Assembly: GCF_002210225.1 (NCBI RefSeq)
Contig: NZ_MWUJ01000017.1
Coordinates: forward strand, 19,130 to 83,129
Length of the DNA stretch: 64,000 bases
Source of the DNA: Geofilum rhodophaeum
GTDB lineage: Bacteria > Bacteroidota > Bacteroidia > Bacteroidales > Marinilabiliaceae
Reading direction: 5' to 3'
Of this stretch, positions 26,258-34,678 are shown piece by piece. Each line of letters begins with the position of its first letter. The first letter of the stretch is position 1. The position numbers were made by a program, and so were the translations under genes. The notes beneath the pieces were generated by a model. That model did not search any database and was not told the origin of the DNA. It saw nothing but the letters and a program-made list of their open reading frames with translations.

Positions 26258-27136
26258 ATGCGTATAGCTGTTTACGGGAAGCAATTCGGAGAAGGCTTTT
26301 TTTCCTATTGTAGTATTTTGTTGAAGCATCTTAATGATGCCGGAGCAGAGCTTTTTATTCACAGGTCTTTTTACGACTTTTTAGTGAAGCAGGTGGGACT
26401 TAAACCGGGATGCTGCGAACTGTTTTCTGATTTTCATGATTTGCCCGATTGTGACTTGCTGTTCAGTATTGGCGGCGATGGAACCTTCCTCGATGCCGTT
26501 ACCATGGTGCGTGATCGGCACATTCCCATTGTCGGAGTAAACAGCGGGCGCCTGGGTTTTTTGGCCGATATTTCTAAGGAAGAATTACCCCTTGCGGTGG
26601 CAGAGATTATAGCAGGAAAATATATCGTGCGTGAATTGGATCTGCTCAAGCTGGAGACCAGTATACCTTGTTTTGGCGATTTGGATTTTGCACTCAACGA
26701 ACTGGCCGTTCAGAAGCGGGACAGTTCCTCGATGATTACCATTCATGCCTATCTCAATAACGAGTTTTTGAACTCCTATTGGGCCGACGGACTTATTGTG
26801 TCCACTGCAACAGGGTCCACCGCCTATTCGCTGAGTGTGGGAGGTCCCATTATGCATCCGGCATCCCGAAGCTTCATCATCAATCCCATTGCGCCACACA
26901 ATCTGACGGTACGCCCCTTGGTGGTTCCCAGTGATTTTGAGTTGCGCCTAAAGGTCGAAGCACGTGGCGGAAAATTTCTGGCCTCACTCGATTCGCGCAG
27001 TTGCATCCTTGACGAGGGCCTGGAGCTGAAGGTGAGCAAGGCCGATTTTTCTGTGCCTGTAATTGAACGGCCCGGAAAGTCTTTTTATACCACCTTACGA
27101 TCGAAACTGATGTGGGGGGCAGATAAGCGCAACTGA
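26258..27136 (+). CDS. nadK: NAD kinase
   Basis: 292 residues; phosphorylates NAD to NADP in the cytoplasm. The GGDGT motif lies at residues 72-76 (SIGGDGTFLDAV), followed by VGVNSGRLGFLADIS, NELAVQKRD (NE/D motif) and SYWADGLIVSTATGSTAYSLSVGGP. Preceded by a small hairpin; the DUF6089 gene follows after 75 nt. Confidence 0.97.
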   Translation: MRIAVYGKQFGEGFFSYCSILLKHLNDAGAELFIHRSFYDFLVKQVGLKPGCCELFSDFHDLPDCDLLFSIGGDGTFLDAVTMVRDRHIPIVGVNSGRLGFLADISKEELPLAVAEIIAGKYIVRELDLLKLETSIPCFGDLDFALNELAVQKRDSSSMITIHAYLNNEFLNSYWADGLIVSTATGSTAYSLSVGGPIMHPASRSFIINPIAPHNLTVRPLVVPSDFELRLKVEARGGKFLASLDSRSCILDEGLELKVSKADFSVPVIERPGKSFYTTLRSKLMWGADKRN

Positions 27137-27211
27137 GCCGGCAGCTTCCTTTGTTGAAGCAATATTTAGGCGGGATGCCCGTTTCTTAGGAACATAATTA
27201 GACTTGCCGGA

Positions 27212-27937
27212 ATGCAGAAATTGTTGTTATTTTTTATATGGTTAGGGCTTGGCTTGCTGGTATCTGTTGACCTGTCGGCTCAAACCCGCTTGGAGGCGGG
27301 GCCCTATATCGGGGTTTCGTGGTACAATGGTGACCTTAACCCAAATCGGATGTTCGCATCCCCGGAGCCCGCCTTTGGAGGTCTGGCTAAGTACGCGTTC
27401 AACGATCGTATGGCGCTTCGCCTGACATTGGGTGTTGCAGGCCTCAGTGGCTCCTATCCGCAAAAGGAACTCTTTTTTCCAGAAAATATTTCTGAACAAT
27501 ACGCTTTTGACCGGACCCTGCTCGACATGACGACCATGTTGGAAATATCCTTGTTTCCCTATGATCATCCCGTAAAGCGGGATGCGTTGTTCAGTCCCTA
27601 TATGGCTTTTGGTTTGGGGTCAGTTTTTTATAAAAGGTATACAGAAGATCATGGTAATCACGATGAAAAATCGAGTTTTGTATTATCTTTGCCCTTCGGT
27701 GCCGGCGTAAAGTGGAAGGTGACCGACTGGATGAGCCTGGGAACGGAGTGGATCTTTAGGAAGACCTTTGTTGATGACTTAGACCTGGTTGGGCATAATA
27801 CAGCTGTTTATCCATCGAATCCATATGGGTTTGAACACACTACCTTCACACACAATAACGACTGGTACTCCGTGGTGGCGGTATACGCTGCCTTCACCAT
27901 TTTCAGCAGAAGCGAAAAATGTCGCGACGGCTTTTAA
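27212..27937 (+). CDS. DUF6089-type outer-membrane beta-barrel protein
   Basis: 241 residues: signal peptide (LLLFFIWLGLGLLVSVDLSAQ), then barrel strands starting TRLEAGPYIGVSWYNGDLNPNR, which matches the DUF6089 family found next to uppS-bamA in Bacteroidota. Contains an aromatic-rich C-terminal half (DWMSLGTEWIFRKTFVDDLD). The constant neighbourhood suggests a part in outer-membrane biogenesis; no activity is known to me. uppS starts 21 nt later. Confidence 0.85.
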   Translation: MQKLLLFFIWLGLGLLVSVDLSAQTRLEAGPYIGVSWYNGDLNPNRMFASPEPAFGGLAKYAFNDRMALRLTLGVAGLSGSYPQKELFFPENISEQYAFDRTLLDMTTMLEISLFPYDHPVKRDALFSPYMAFGLGSVFYKRYTEDHGNHDEKSSFVLSLPFGAGVKWKVTDWMSLGTEWIFRKTFVDDLDLVGHNTAVYPSNPYGFEHTTFTHNNDWYSVVAVYAAFTIFSRSEKCRDGF

Positions 27938-27958
27938 ATAACAGAGTAAGCAGGTTTT

Positions 27959-28708
27959 ATGTCAGTCAAAGCGCTTTTAGTGCCCGAGAAATTGCCCCGG
28001 CATGTGGCAATAATTATGGACGGAAACGGCCGTTGGGCCCGGAAGAGAGGGAATGCTCGTGTTTTTGGGCATCGCAATGGAGTTAAGGCGGTTAGAGAGG
28101 TAACAGAAGCAGCAGCAGAATTAGGCATGGGTTACCTGACCTTATACGCTTTTTCCACTGAGAATTGGAGTCGTCCTAAGAACGAAGTGGATGCGCTTAT
28201 GGCGCTTTTGGTTTCTACCATTGCCTCTGAAACTCAGACGCTGATGAAAAACAACGTGCAACTGCGTTCCATTGGTTGTCTGGATAGTTTGCCTTCTAAA
28301 GTTAAAGCCGAGCTTGACACCTGCATCAAACAAACGGCAAACAACACCGGTCTCACCCTAATTCTTGCGCTCAGTTACAGTTCCAGATGGGAAATTACCC
28401 AAGGCGTTAAGCGTCTGGCCGAAGATGTAAAAAATGGACGCCTGGAGATTTCTGCCATCAACGACCAAGTATTCAGTTCCTATCTGGAAACTCGAGAAGT
28501 GCCAGACCCAGAGTTGCTTATACGAACCAGTGGTGAATTTAGGATCAGTAATTTTCTGCTTTGGCAAATTGCTTATGCAGAATTATATTTTTCCGACATA
28601 TTGTGGCCTGATTTTCGCAAGGAACATTTTTACGAGGCGCTGCTCGACTTTCAAAAGAGAGAACGCCGCTTTGGAAAGACCAGTGACCAGTTAATTTTAA
28701 AAAAATAA
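27959..28708 (+). CDS. uppS: Isoprenyl transferase (undecaprenyl diphosphate synthase)
   Basis: 249 residues, cis-prenyltransferase making the C55 lipid carrier for peptidoglycan and O-antigen. Catalytic Asp21 in AIIMDGNGRWARKRG, then FSTENWSRPKNEVDALM, and the C-terminal PDPELLIRTSGEFRISNFLLWQIAYAELYF. Two nt before bamA, so one transcript. Confidence 0.97.
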   Translation: MSVKALLVPEKLPRHVAIIMDGNGRWARKRGNARVFGHRNGVKAVREVTEAAAELGMGYLTLYAFSTENWSRPKNEVDALMALLVSTIASETQTLMKNNVQLRSIGCLDSLPSKVKAELDTCIKQTANNTGLTLILALSYSSRWEITQGVKRLAEDVKNGRLEISAINDQVFSSYLETREVPDPELLIRTSGEFRISNFLLWQIAYAELYFSDILWPDFRKEHFYEALLDFQKRERRFGKTSDQLILKK

Positions 28709-28710
28709 AA

Positions 28711-31278
28711 ATGTTGCAACGATTTTCGACCCTGTTTGTTCTCTTTCTCTTTTCCTTATTGACTTATGGACAAACCTCCCCGGCTGAAATTTCCTATTCC
28801 GGAACACCTCGAAGATATCTCATTACCAAAATTGAAGTTAGTGGTGACTTGAATAATGATCCCAAGATTCTTGCTAATTTATCGGGACTTCGTGTGGGGC
28901 AAGAAATAACTGTTCCTGGAGACGACATTACCAAAGCCATTAAAAAGTACTGGGATTATGGCTTGTTTTCCGATGTAAAGATACTGGCAAAACGAATGGA
29001 AGGACGTGAGATTGATCTGGAAATCCAGTTGCAAGAACGTCCTCGATTGTCTGAAATGAATTATTTTGGGCTAAAGAAATCCGAGATAGATGCGGTTAAC
29101 GAGAAAGTTGCGATGATGCGGGGCAGTCAGGTTACCCCCTATTTGGTAACTCGGGCAGAGCGTTTCATTAAAAATCATTTTGTAGAGAAGGGGTTTTATA
29201 ATACAGAGGTTAACATTGTTCAACGTGACGATACTGCCCGGGTGAACCATGTAATGCTGGATGTTCATGTCGATAAAAAGGAGAAGGTTAAGATCTCTTA
29301 TTTGGGATTTGAGGGCAATACGGAGTTCTCCGACAATAAGGTGAACCGTATTATGAAGAAAACCAATCAGCGTCGACTGTGGCGGAATTTTTTCAGAACC
29401 AAGAAGTTTGTAGAAGACGACTATCGTACAGACTTGGAAACGCTGATCGAGAAGTACAACGAGAAAGGGTATCGTGATGCCTACATAACCTATGACTCCA
29501 TTGCGCGGAACGACGATAATACTGTGGATATCCGAATCGGCATAGAAGAAGGGAATCGGTATTTCTTTGGGGACATCAGCTGGGTGGGCAACAGTATTTA
29601 TCCTGGAGAGTATTTGGGACAGATGCTTCGAATCCAGAAGGGAGATGTTTTTAACCAAACGCTTTTGGATGAGCGCCTTTTTATGGACGACGATGCCGTG
29701 CACAACCTCTACATGAACAATGGTTATCTTTTCAGCCGCATTATTCCGGTTGATGTGGCGATTTATAACGACACGGTTGATCTGGAAATGCGTATTTATG
29801 AGGGGGATCAGGCCAGCATAGACCGGGTAATTATTCGAGGCAACACCAAAACCCACGAGCATGTTATTCGTCGGGAGTTACGTACCAAGCCAGGTGAGCT
29901 TTTTAATAAAGCAGCTTTGATTCGTACGGTGCGTGAACTTGCTCAGCTGGGTCACTTTGACCCCGAAAAAATAAATCCGGTTCCACTGCCCGACCCGGAC
30001 AAGGGAACGGTTGATTTGGAATACAATCTCGAAGAAAAGGCCAACGACCAGGTGGAGCTCTCTGGGGGATGGGGAGCCGGTATGTTTGTGGGATCTCTGG
30101 GCTTACGCTTCAATAATTTTTCGGTACGTAATTTTTTCAATAAGGAAGCCTGGCGGCCTCTGCCTACAGGTGACGGACAAACACTGGCTCTTCGGGCGCA
30201 AACCAATGGTAAGTATTACCAGTCGTACAGCCTCAGTTTTACCGAACCCTGGTTGGGCGGAAAGAAACCCAATTCGCTTTCTTTCAGTCTTTACCGAACC
30301 ATACAGACCGGCGTGAGCAGTCGCTACATGCCCAACAATTACTATGGCTACAGTTCCTATGGCTATGGCTATAATGATCCTTACTCGATGCAGGGTGATG
30401 ATTCACGACACATGAAAGTGTTTGGTGCAACACTTGGATTGGGACGCCGTTTAACCTGGCCCGATGACTTTTTTACTTTGTATTCGGAGCTGAGCTATAC
30501 CCATTACGATTTGTTGGATTGGTACTTTTTAATGCAAACCGGTCAGAGCAACAACCTTCGACTTAAGTTTGTGTTGGCACGTAGATCCATCGATAATCCG
30601 CTCTATACGCGTTCGGGGTCGGACTTTTCCCTGGGATTGGAACTCACCCCGCCTTATTCGGCTTTCAGCGACAAGGATTATTCCAAGGTAACCGACGATC
30701 AGGAGTTGTACCGAATGATTGAGTACCACAAATGGACCTTTAAGGGAGGTATGTTCAAAACCCTTGACCGGGCCGATAAGATGGTTTTGATGACACGGGT
30801 TGAAGGAGGTTTCCTGGGCTACTACAACAAACATCTTCGGTCTCCTTTTGAGAAGTTTACTTTGGGTGGCGACGGGATGTCGGGTTACAGCTACTACGGA
30901 AGTGAAACCATCGCTTTGCGCGGTTATGAAAACAATTCCTTAACAGCAACGTCTCTTGTTACAAGTGACGAAGGAACTGGCGCACGTCAAAACGGTAATA
31001 TGTACACCAAAATGACTATGGAGTTGCGTTACCCCTTAACGCTTCAGCCTTCGGCTACGGTTTACGGACTCGTATTTTTGGAAGCCGGTAATTCCTGGTC
31101 CGAGTTTAAGGATTACAATCCCTTTGATTTGCACCGCTCGGCTGGTGTAGGGGTTCGCATTTTTCTGCCCATGTTTGGTTTGATGGGTATCGACTGGGGG
31201 TATGGTTTCGATGAGGTGCCTGGTTACAACGGTGCTGCCGGAAGTAATTTCCACTTTGTTATGGGACAGAATTTCTGA
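28711..31278 (+). CDS. bamA: Outer-membrane protein assembly factor BamA
   Basis: 855 residues: signal peptide (LFVLFLFSLLTYGQ), a POTRA region spanning about residues 30-430 (five repeats are the expected number; breaks such as ITKIEVSGD, VKISYLGFEGN and IDRVIIRGNTK mark POTRA starts), then a 16-stranded barrel ending FHFVMGQNF with terminal Phe. Inserts beta-barrel proteins into the outer membrane. A Tyr/Gly-rich stretch at ~540-560 (YYGYSSYGYGYNDPYS) is an extracellular loop typical of the phylum. Sits between uppS and the ompH genes. Confidence 0.96.
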   Translation: MLQRFSTLFVLFLFSLLTYGQTSPAEISYSGTPRRYLITKIEVSGDLNNDPKILANLSGLRVGQEITVPGDDITKAIKKYWDYGLFSDVKILAKRMEGREIDLEIQLQERPRLSEMNYFGLKKSEIDAVNEKVAMMRGSQVTPYLVTRAERFIKNHFVEKGFYNTEVNIVQRDDTARVNHVMLDVHVDKKEKVKISYLGFEGNTEFSDNKVNRIMKKTNQRRLWRNFFRTKKFVEDDYRTDLETLIEKYNEKGYRDAYITYDSIARNDDNTVDIRIGIEEGNRYFFGDISWVGNSIYPGEYLGQMLRIQKGDVFNQTLLDERLFMDDDAVHNLYMNNGYLFSRIIPVDVAIYNDTVDLEMRIYEGDQASIDRVIIRGNTKTHEHVIRRELRTKPGELFNKAALIRTVRELAQLGHFDPEKINPVPLPDPDKGTVDLEYNLEEKANDQVELSGGWGAGMFVGSLGLRFNNFSVRNFFNKEAWRPLPTGDGQTLALRAQTNGKYYQSYSLSFTEPWLGGKKPNSLSFSLYRTIQTGVSSRYMPNNYYGYSSYGYGYNDPYSMQGDDSRHMKVFGATLGLGRRLTWPDDFFTLYSELSYTHYDLLDWYFLMQTGQSNNLRLKFVLARRSIDNPLYTRSGSDFSLGLELTPPYSAFSDKDYSKVTDDQELYRMIEYHKWTFKGGMFKTLDRADKMVLMTRVEGGFLGYYNKHLRSPFEKFTLGGDGMSGYSYYGSETIALRGYENNSLTATSLVTSDEGTGARQNGNMYTKMTMELRYPLTLQPSATVYGLVFLEAGNSWSEFKDYNPFDLHRSAGVGVRIFLPMFGLMGIDWGYGFDEVPGYNGAAGSNFHFVMGQNF

Positions 31279-31303
31279 TAAGAAGAACTTTTGTGGTTCG
31301 GTT

Positions 31304-31334
31304 TTTGATTCAGGATAGTAACCGCTTATTTTTA
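31304..31334 (+). promoter_or_regulatory. Promoter ahead of the ompH/skp cluster
   Basis: TTTG (31304-31307), 19-nt spacer, TATTTTTA (31327-31334, 7 of 8 to consensus). The predicted transcription start falls within about 10 nt of the ATG at 31344 or 31350, so an almost leaderless mRNA for the chaperone cluster in addition to read-through from bamA. Confidence 0.5.
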
Positions 31335-31343
31335 TTTAAAATT

Positions 31344-31862
31344 ATGGTTATGAAAAAAACAATTTTAATTTTGCTGCTGGCGATTTTGGCAGGTTCCTGG
31401 TCGCTGCAGGCTCAGAAATATGCCTTTGTGGATACCGAGTATGTTTTACGCAATATTCCTGCGTATCAGGCGGCTCAGGAGCAGTTGAATCAGCTGTCGC
31501 AACAATGGCAGCAGGAAATTGAAGCCAGGTATCAGGAGGTGGCTGAGATGTATAAGGAATTTCAGACCGAGAGTGTCTTTTTATCGGGCGAAATGCGGGT
31601 GCAACGCGAAGAAGACATCATTGCCAAAGAACGGGAGGCAAAAGAGTTGCAACACCGTTACTTTGGACCGGAAGGGGAAATGGCCAAGCGACAGGAAAGC
31701 CTTGTACAGCCCATTCAGGAGCAAATTGCTTCTGCCATTCGTGAGCTGGCGCGGGAAGAAGACCTGGCTGCTGTTTTTGATAAAGCCAACGGGGTGCTGT
31801 ATTTGAATCCCCGACACGATCGCAGCGATCAGATATTGGAGAGATTAGGACTAAAAAAATAA
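31344..31862 (+). CDS. OmpH/Skp-family periplasmic chaperone (copy 1)
   Basis: 172 residues from ATG 31344 (ATG 31350 is equally good); the frame opens further upstream at a GTG without signal peptide. Signal peptide KKTILILLLAILAGSWSLQAQ, then the Skp pattern KYAFVDTEYVLRNIPAYQAAQEQL, a long helical hairpin (about residues 45-130, rich in Glu/Gln) and a C-terminal core strand region (DLAAVFDKANGVLYLNPRHDRSDQI). Trimeric holdase escorting outer-membrane proteins to BamA. Most divergent of the three copies. Confidence 0.9.
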   Translation: MVMKKTILILLLAILAGSWSLQAQKYAFVDTEYVLRNIPAYQAAQEQLNQLSQQWQQEIEARYQEVAEMYKEFQTESVFLSGEMRVQREEDIIAKEREAKELQHRYFGPEGEMAKRQESLVQPIQEQIASAIRELAREEDLAAVFDKANGVLYLNPRHDRSDQILERLGLKK

Positions 31863-31877
31863 AATTTGAACAAGAGG

Positions 31878-32390
31878 ATGATGCAAATACGAATCATTTT
31901 AATAGCGGCTCTGTTGGGCCTGGTTTTCTCGTCTGCAGCGGCACAGGCACCAAAGTTTGGACATGTTAATGTTGCCGACGTAGTGCTGTTGATGCCCGAG
32001 TACAAAAATATTTCTGTCGAAATGGAAACGGAGACCACCCGGCTCGAAGGTCAGTTGACCGTCATGCAGGAAGAACTGCAGAAGCTGGAGTTGGAATTTG
32101 AAGAAAACTTTGAAGCCTACTCTGCAGAACAAAAAGAAGCCAAGCAACAGGAGTACGCAGCGATGCAGCAACGCATTCAGGAGTTTTATGCCGGTGCTCA
32201 GCAGGGTCTTCAGGAGAAGCAGCAGGCTTTGCAGGTGCCTGTTCTCGAAAAGCTGAGGGCCACCATTCAGGAGGTCGGTGAGGAGCAGGGATTTTTATAC
32301 ATTTTTGAGATGAATTCGGGGCTTACGCTCTTTCACTCTGAAAAAAGTGAAGACATTACCCCCTTGGTTAAAGCCAAATTGGGATTGTAG
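31878..32390 (+). CDS. OmpH/Skp-family periplasmic chaperone (copy 2)
   Basis: 170 residues from ATG 31878; a TTG at 31866 is less likely. Signal peptide MMQIRIILIAALLGLVFSSAAAQ, core start PKFGHVNVADVVLLMPEYK, coiled-coil arms (EGQLTVMQEELQKLELEFEE onward) and C-terminal FLYIFEMNSGLTLFHSEKSEDITPLVKAKLGL. Shares its C-terminal layout with copy 3 (YIFxxxSG/S..LFHS...PLVKAKL), so these two are the closer pair. Confidence 0.92.
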   Translation: MMQIRIILIAALLGLVFSSAAAQAPKFGHVNVADVVLLMPEYKNISVEMETETTRLEGQLTVMQEELQKLELEFEENFEAYSAEQKEAKQQEYAAMQQRIQEFYAGAQQGLQEKQQALQVPVLEKLRATIQEVGEEQGFLYIFEMNSGLTLFHSEKSEDITPLVKAKLGL

Positions 32391-32425
32391 TTGAAAGTTA
32401 CCATTGAAAAATAAATAATTAGCAT

Positions 32426-32938
32426 ATGAAATTAGCAAAAGTTATCGTTTTGGCAGTGCTTATGTTGACTGCCGGTTTTGTTCAGGCCCAGGAGTTGAAG
32501 TTTGGACACATCAATATGCAGGAATTGATTCAGCAATTGCCCGAAAAGGCTGAAGCCGACCAGAAATTGCAGGCCGAGGCAGAGGTGCTGCAAAAAAGAA
32601 TGCAGGCTATGAGCGAGGAGCATGAGAAAAAATTCCGGGAGTATTTGGAGCAACGCGAAACCATGCCCGAATTGATTCGCAGCAGCATGGAAAAGGAAAT
32701 CCAGGATATTGAACAGCGCTTGCAGAATTACCAGACTATGGCTCAGCAAACACTTCAGCGCAAGGAGCAGGAGTTGTATCAGCCTTTGTTGGAGAAGATT
32801 CAGGGTGCGGTAGATGCTGTTGGACAGGAGCAAGGTTTGATTTATATTTTCGACCTGAGTGCACAGGTGGTGCTTTATCATTCTGACCAGAGTATGGATT
32901 GTGGTCCGCTGGTTAAGGCAAAATTGGCTGTGAACTAA
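32426..32938 (+). CDS. OmpH/Skp-family periplasmic chaperone (copy 3)
   Basis: 170 residues: signal peptide (KVIVLAVLMLTAGFVQAQ), ELKFGHINMQELIQQLPEKAEAD, a long coiled coil rich in Gln/Glu, and LIYIFDLSAQVVLYHSDQSMDCGPLVKAKLAVN. Paralogue of copy 2. murI follows after 16 nt. Confidence 0.92.
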   Translation: MKLAKVIVLAVLMLTAGFVQAQELKFGHINMQELIQQLPEKAEADQKLQAEAEVLQKRMQAMSEEHEKKFREYLEQRETMPELIRSSMEKEIQDIEQRLQNYQTMAQQTLQRKEQELYQPLLEKIQGAVDAVGQEQGLIYIFDLSAQVVLYHSDQSMDCGPLVKAKLAVN

Positions 32939-32954
32939 CACAGTTCATTGGCTT

Positions 32955-33785
32955 ATGCCGTCATCGGGACCTATCGGTGTTTTTGATTCGGGTTATGGTG
33001 GATTGACTGTTTTACGCTCATTAACCGCAGCTTTTCCCGAATACGACTTTGTTTACTACGGAGACAACGCCAGGGCGCCTTATGGCGGAAGATCTTTTGA
33101 AGTAGTATACCGCTACACTCTGGAGGCTGTTAAGCATCTTTTTGAACTGGGGGCTCCCCTGGTTATTCTGGCTTGCAATACGGCTTCGGCCAAAGCACTC
33201 CGAACAATACAACAACGCGATTTGCCGGGTTTAAACCCGGTAAATCGCGTTTTAGGTGTAATAAGGCCCAGTGTAGAGTATTTGGGACAGGTGAGTCGCG
33301 GTGGGCACATTGGTGTTGTGGGGACTGTGGGCACGGTGTTGTCCGAATCTTATCCGCTCGAAATCGCGAAGCTTTATCCTTCCTTTAAGGTTGTGCAAGA
33401 GGCTTGTCCCATGTGGGTGCCGCTCATCGAAAATCAAGAGTTGGCCTCAGAGGGCGCCGAATTTTTTGTGCAGCAAAATTTGACCGCACTGTTCGGCCGC
33501 GCACCTGAAACCGATACGCTGATTCTGGGGTGTACCCACTATCCCCTTTTGCTGCCCCTAATTGAACGTTTCGTTCCGGCCGGGGTGGAGATTATTGATC
33601 AGGGGCCGGTTGTGGCCGATCGCTTGCGCGACTATCTTTTACGACATCCCGAAATGGACGAGCGACTTACGCGGGGTGGCCAGCTGGCTTTTTACAGCAG
33701 TGAGGATCCGCTCCGTTTTAATGCCTCTGCCAGTTTCTTCTTGGGCAGAGAAGTGCTTGCCCGGCATTTGCCGCTTCGTGGGTGA
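32955..33785 (+). CDS. murI: Glutamate racemase
   Basis: 276 residues; makes D-glutamate for peptidoglycan. Two catalytic cysteines in symmetric motifs: Cys74 in ILACNTASA and Cys193 in LGCTHYPLLL, with the N-terminal PIGVFDSGYGGLTVLR. Last gene of the plus-strand envelope block; converges on the gamma carbonic anhydrase-like gene with only 8 nt between stops. Confidence 0.97.
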   Translation: MPSSGPIGVFDSGYGGLTVLRSLTAAFPEYDFVYYGDNARAPYGGRSFEVVYRYTLEAVKHLFELGAPLVILACNTASAKALRTIQQRDLPGLNPVNRVLGVIRPSVEYLGQVSRGGHIGVVGTVGTVLSESYPLEIAKLYPSFKVVQEACPMWVPLIENQELASEGAEFFVQQNLTALFGRAPETDTLILGCTHYPLLLPLIERFVPAGVEIIDQGPVVADRLRDYLLRHPEMDERLTRGGQLAFYSSEDPLRFNASASFFLGREVLARHLPLRG

Positions 33786-33793
33786 CGTGTTTT

Positions 33794-34306
33794 CTACTTG
33801 TACCAGCTGGCGTACATCAAATAATTGTTGGCGATTTTATTCACCATTTCAGCGGTCTGCTCTGGTTCAATGTCCTTGACCTTTTTGGCAGGCACTCCTG
33901 CGTAAATGCTGTTGGGCTCGACCTTGGTTCCTGTGAGTACCAATGAGTTGGCTGCAATAATGGAGTTGCTGCCTATTACGGCATGATCAAGTATGGTGGC
34001 ACCCATGCCAATGAGCACGTTGTCTTCGATTTTGGCTCCGTGAATGGTTACATTGTGGCCTACGGAAACGTTGTTGCCAATTTCTACCACCGACTTTTGG
34101 TACAAGGTGTGCAGTACGGTTCCGTCCTGGATGTTGACCTTGTTGCCCAGTCGGATGGAGTTGACATCGCCGCGCAGTACCGCATTGTACCAAATGCTGC
34201 AATCGTCCCCCATTTCCACATCACCTATAATGGTGGCGTTTTCTGCCAGGAAAACATTGTTTCCAAATTTTGGGGTAAATCCCCTTACTTCTTTTATTAG
34301 TGCCAT
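33794..34306 (-). CDS. Gamma-class carbonic anhydrase-like protein (YrdA/CaiE type)
   Basis: 170 residues from ATG 34306 (the frame runs up to 34342 but MALIKEVRGFTPKFG is the family start). Left-handed beta-helix of hexapeptide repeats (NATIIGDVEMGDDCSIWYNAVLRGDVNSIRLG...). The putative zinc-ligand histidines are present in TVLH, GHN and TIHG. Activity may be carbonic anhydrase or unknown: many YrdA-like proteins are inactive. A -7 element lies just upstream. Confidence 0.9.
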   Translation of the reverse strand: MALIKEVRGFTPKFGNNVFLAENATIIGDVEMGDDCSIWYNAVLRGDVNSIRLGNKVNIQDGTVLHTLYQKSVVEIGNNVSVGHNVTIHGAKIEDNVLIGMGATILDHAVIGSNSIIAANSLVLTGTKVEPNSIYAGVPAKKVKDIEPEQTAEMVNKIANNYLMYASWYK

Positions 34307-34319
34307 AGTTGTTTTTTTG

Positions 34320-34327
34320 CAAAGGTA
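34320..34327 (-). promoter_or_regulatory. -7 element TACCTTTG for the gamma carbonic anhydrase-like gene
   Basis: Exact TAnnTTTG on the minus strand, 13 nt upstream of the ATG at 34306, which implies a very short 5'UTR. Confidence 0.45.
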
Positions 34328-34678
34328 ACAGTGTTTCTGCAAAAAGAGTTTAATTAAGCAGTAAGAGATGTTAATGGGTGGTTATTTATACGGTTTTGGT
34401 GCTGGGTTTTGTATATTTTTTAACCCCCCAGTTGTATTGATTCAGCTTTGGCGCTGGTTTTCTATTTGGATGCATTCTGAATTAGAAAAAAGTTGGGTCG
34501 CTTGTTTGTATTATTATACACTTCAAATTCTGTGATTTTCTAAAGGTTAGCTGCTGTTACAGCTTTTGGGGCTTGCCGGGAGTGGATTTTCGCAACTTGC
34601 TTTCTTTTGGTAATAAGTAAGATAAGGTTTAATTTAGCTCCTTGTGTACAGCTCTTTATGTGAGTCTCTACAACTTAA
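34328..34678. other. Divergent intergenic region (~350 bp) upstream of korA
   Basis: AT-rich, no convincing ORF. It contains a candidate korA promoter (TTTG 34606-34609, 20-nt spacer, TAATTTAG 34630-34637, 7 of 8). The remaining ~250 bp shows no clear repeat, RNA gene or riboswitch that I can recognise. Confidence 0.4.
34606..34637 (+). promoter_or_regulatory. Candidate korAB promoter
   Basis: TTTG at 34606-34609, 20-nt spacer, then TAATTTAG (one mismatch to TAnnTTTG) at 34630-34637, about 41 nt before the korA ATG. Confidence 0.35.
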
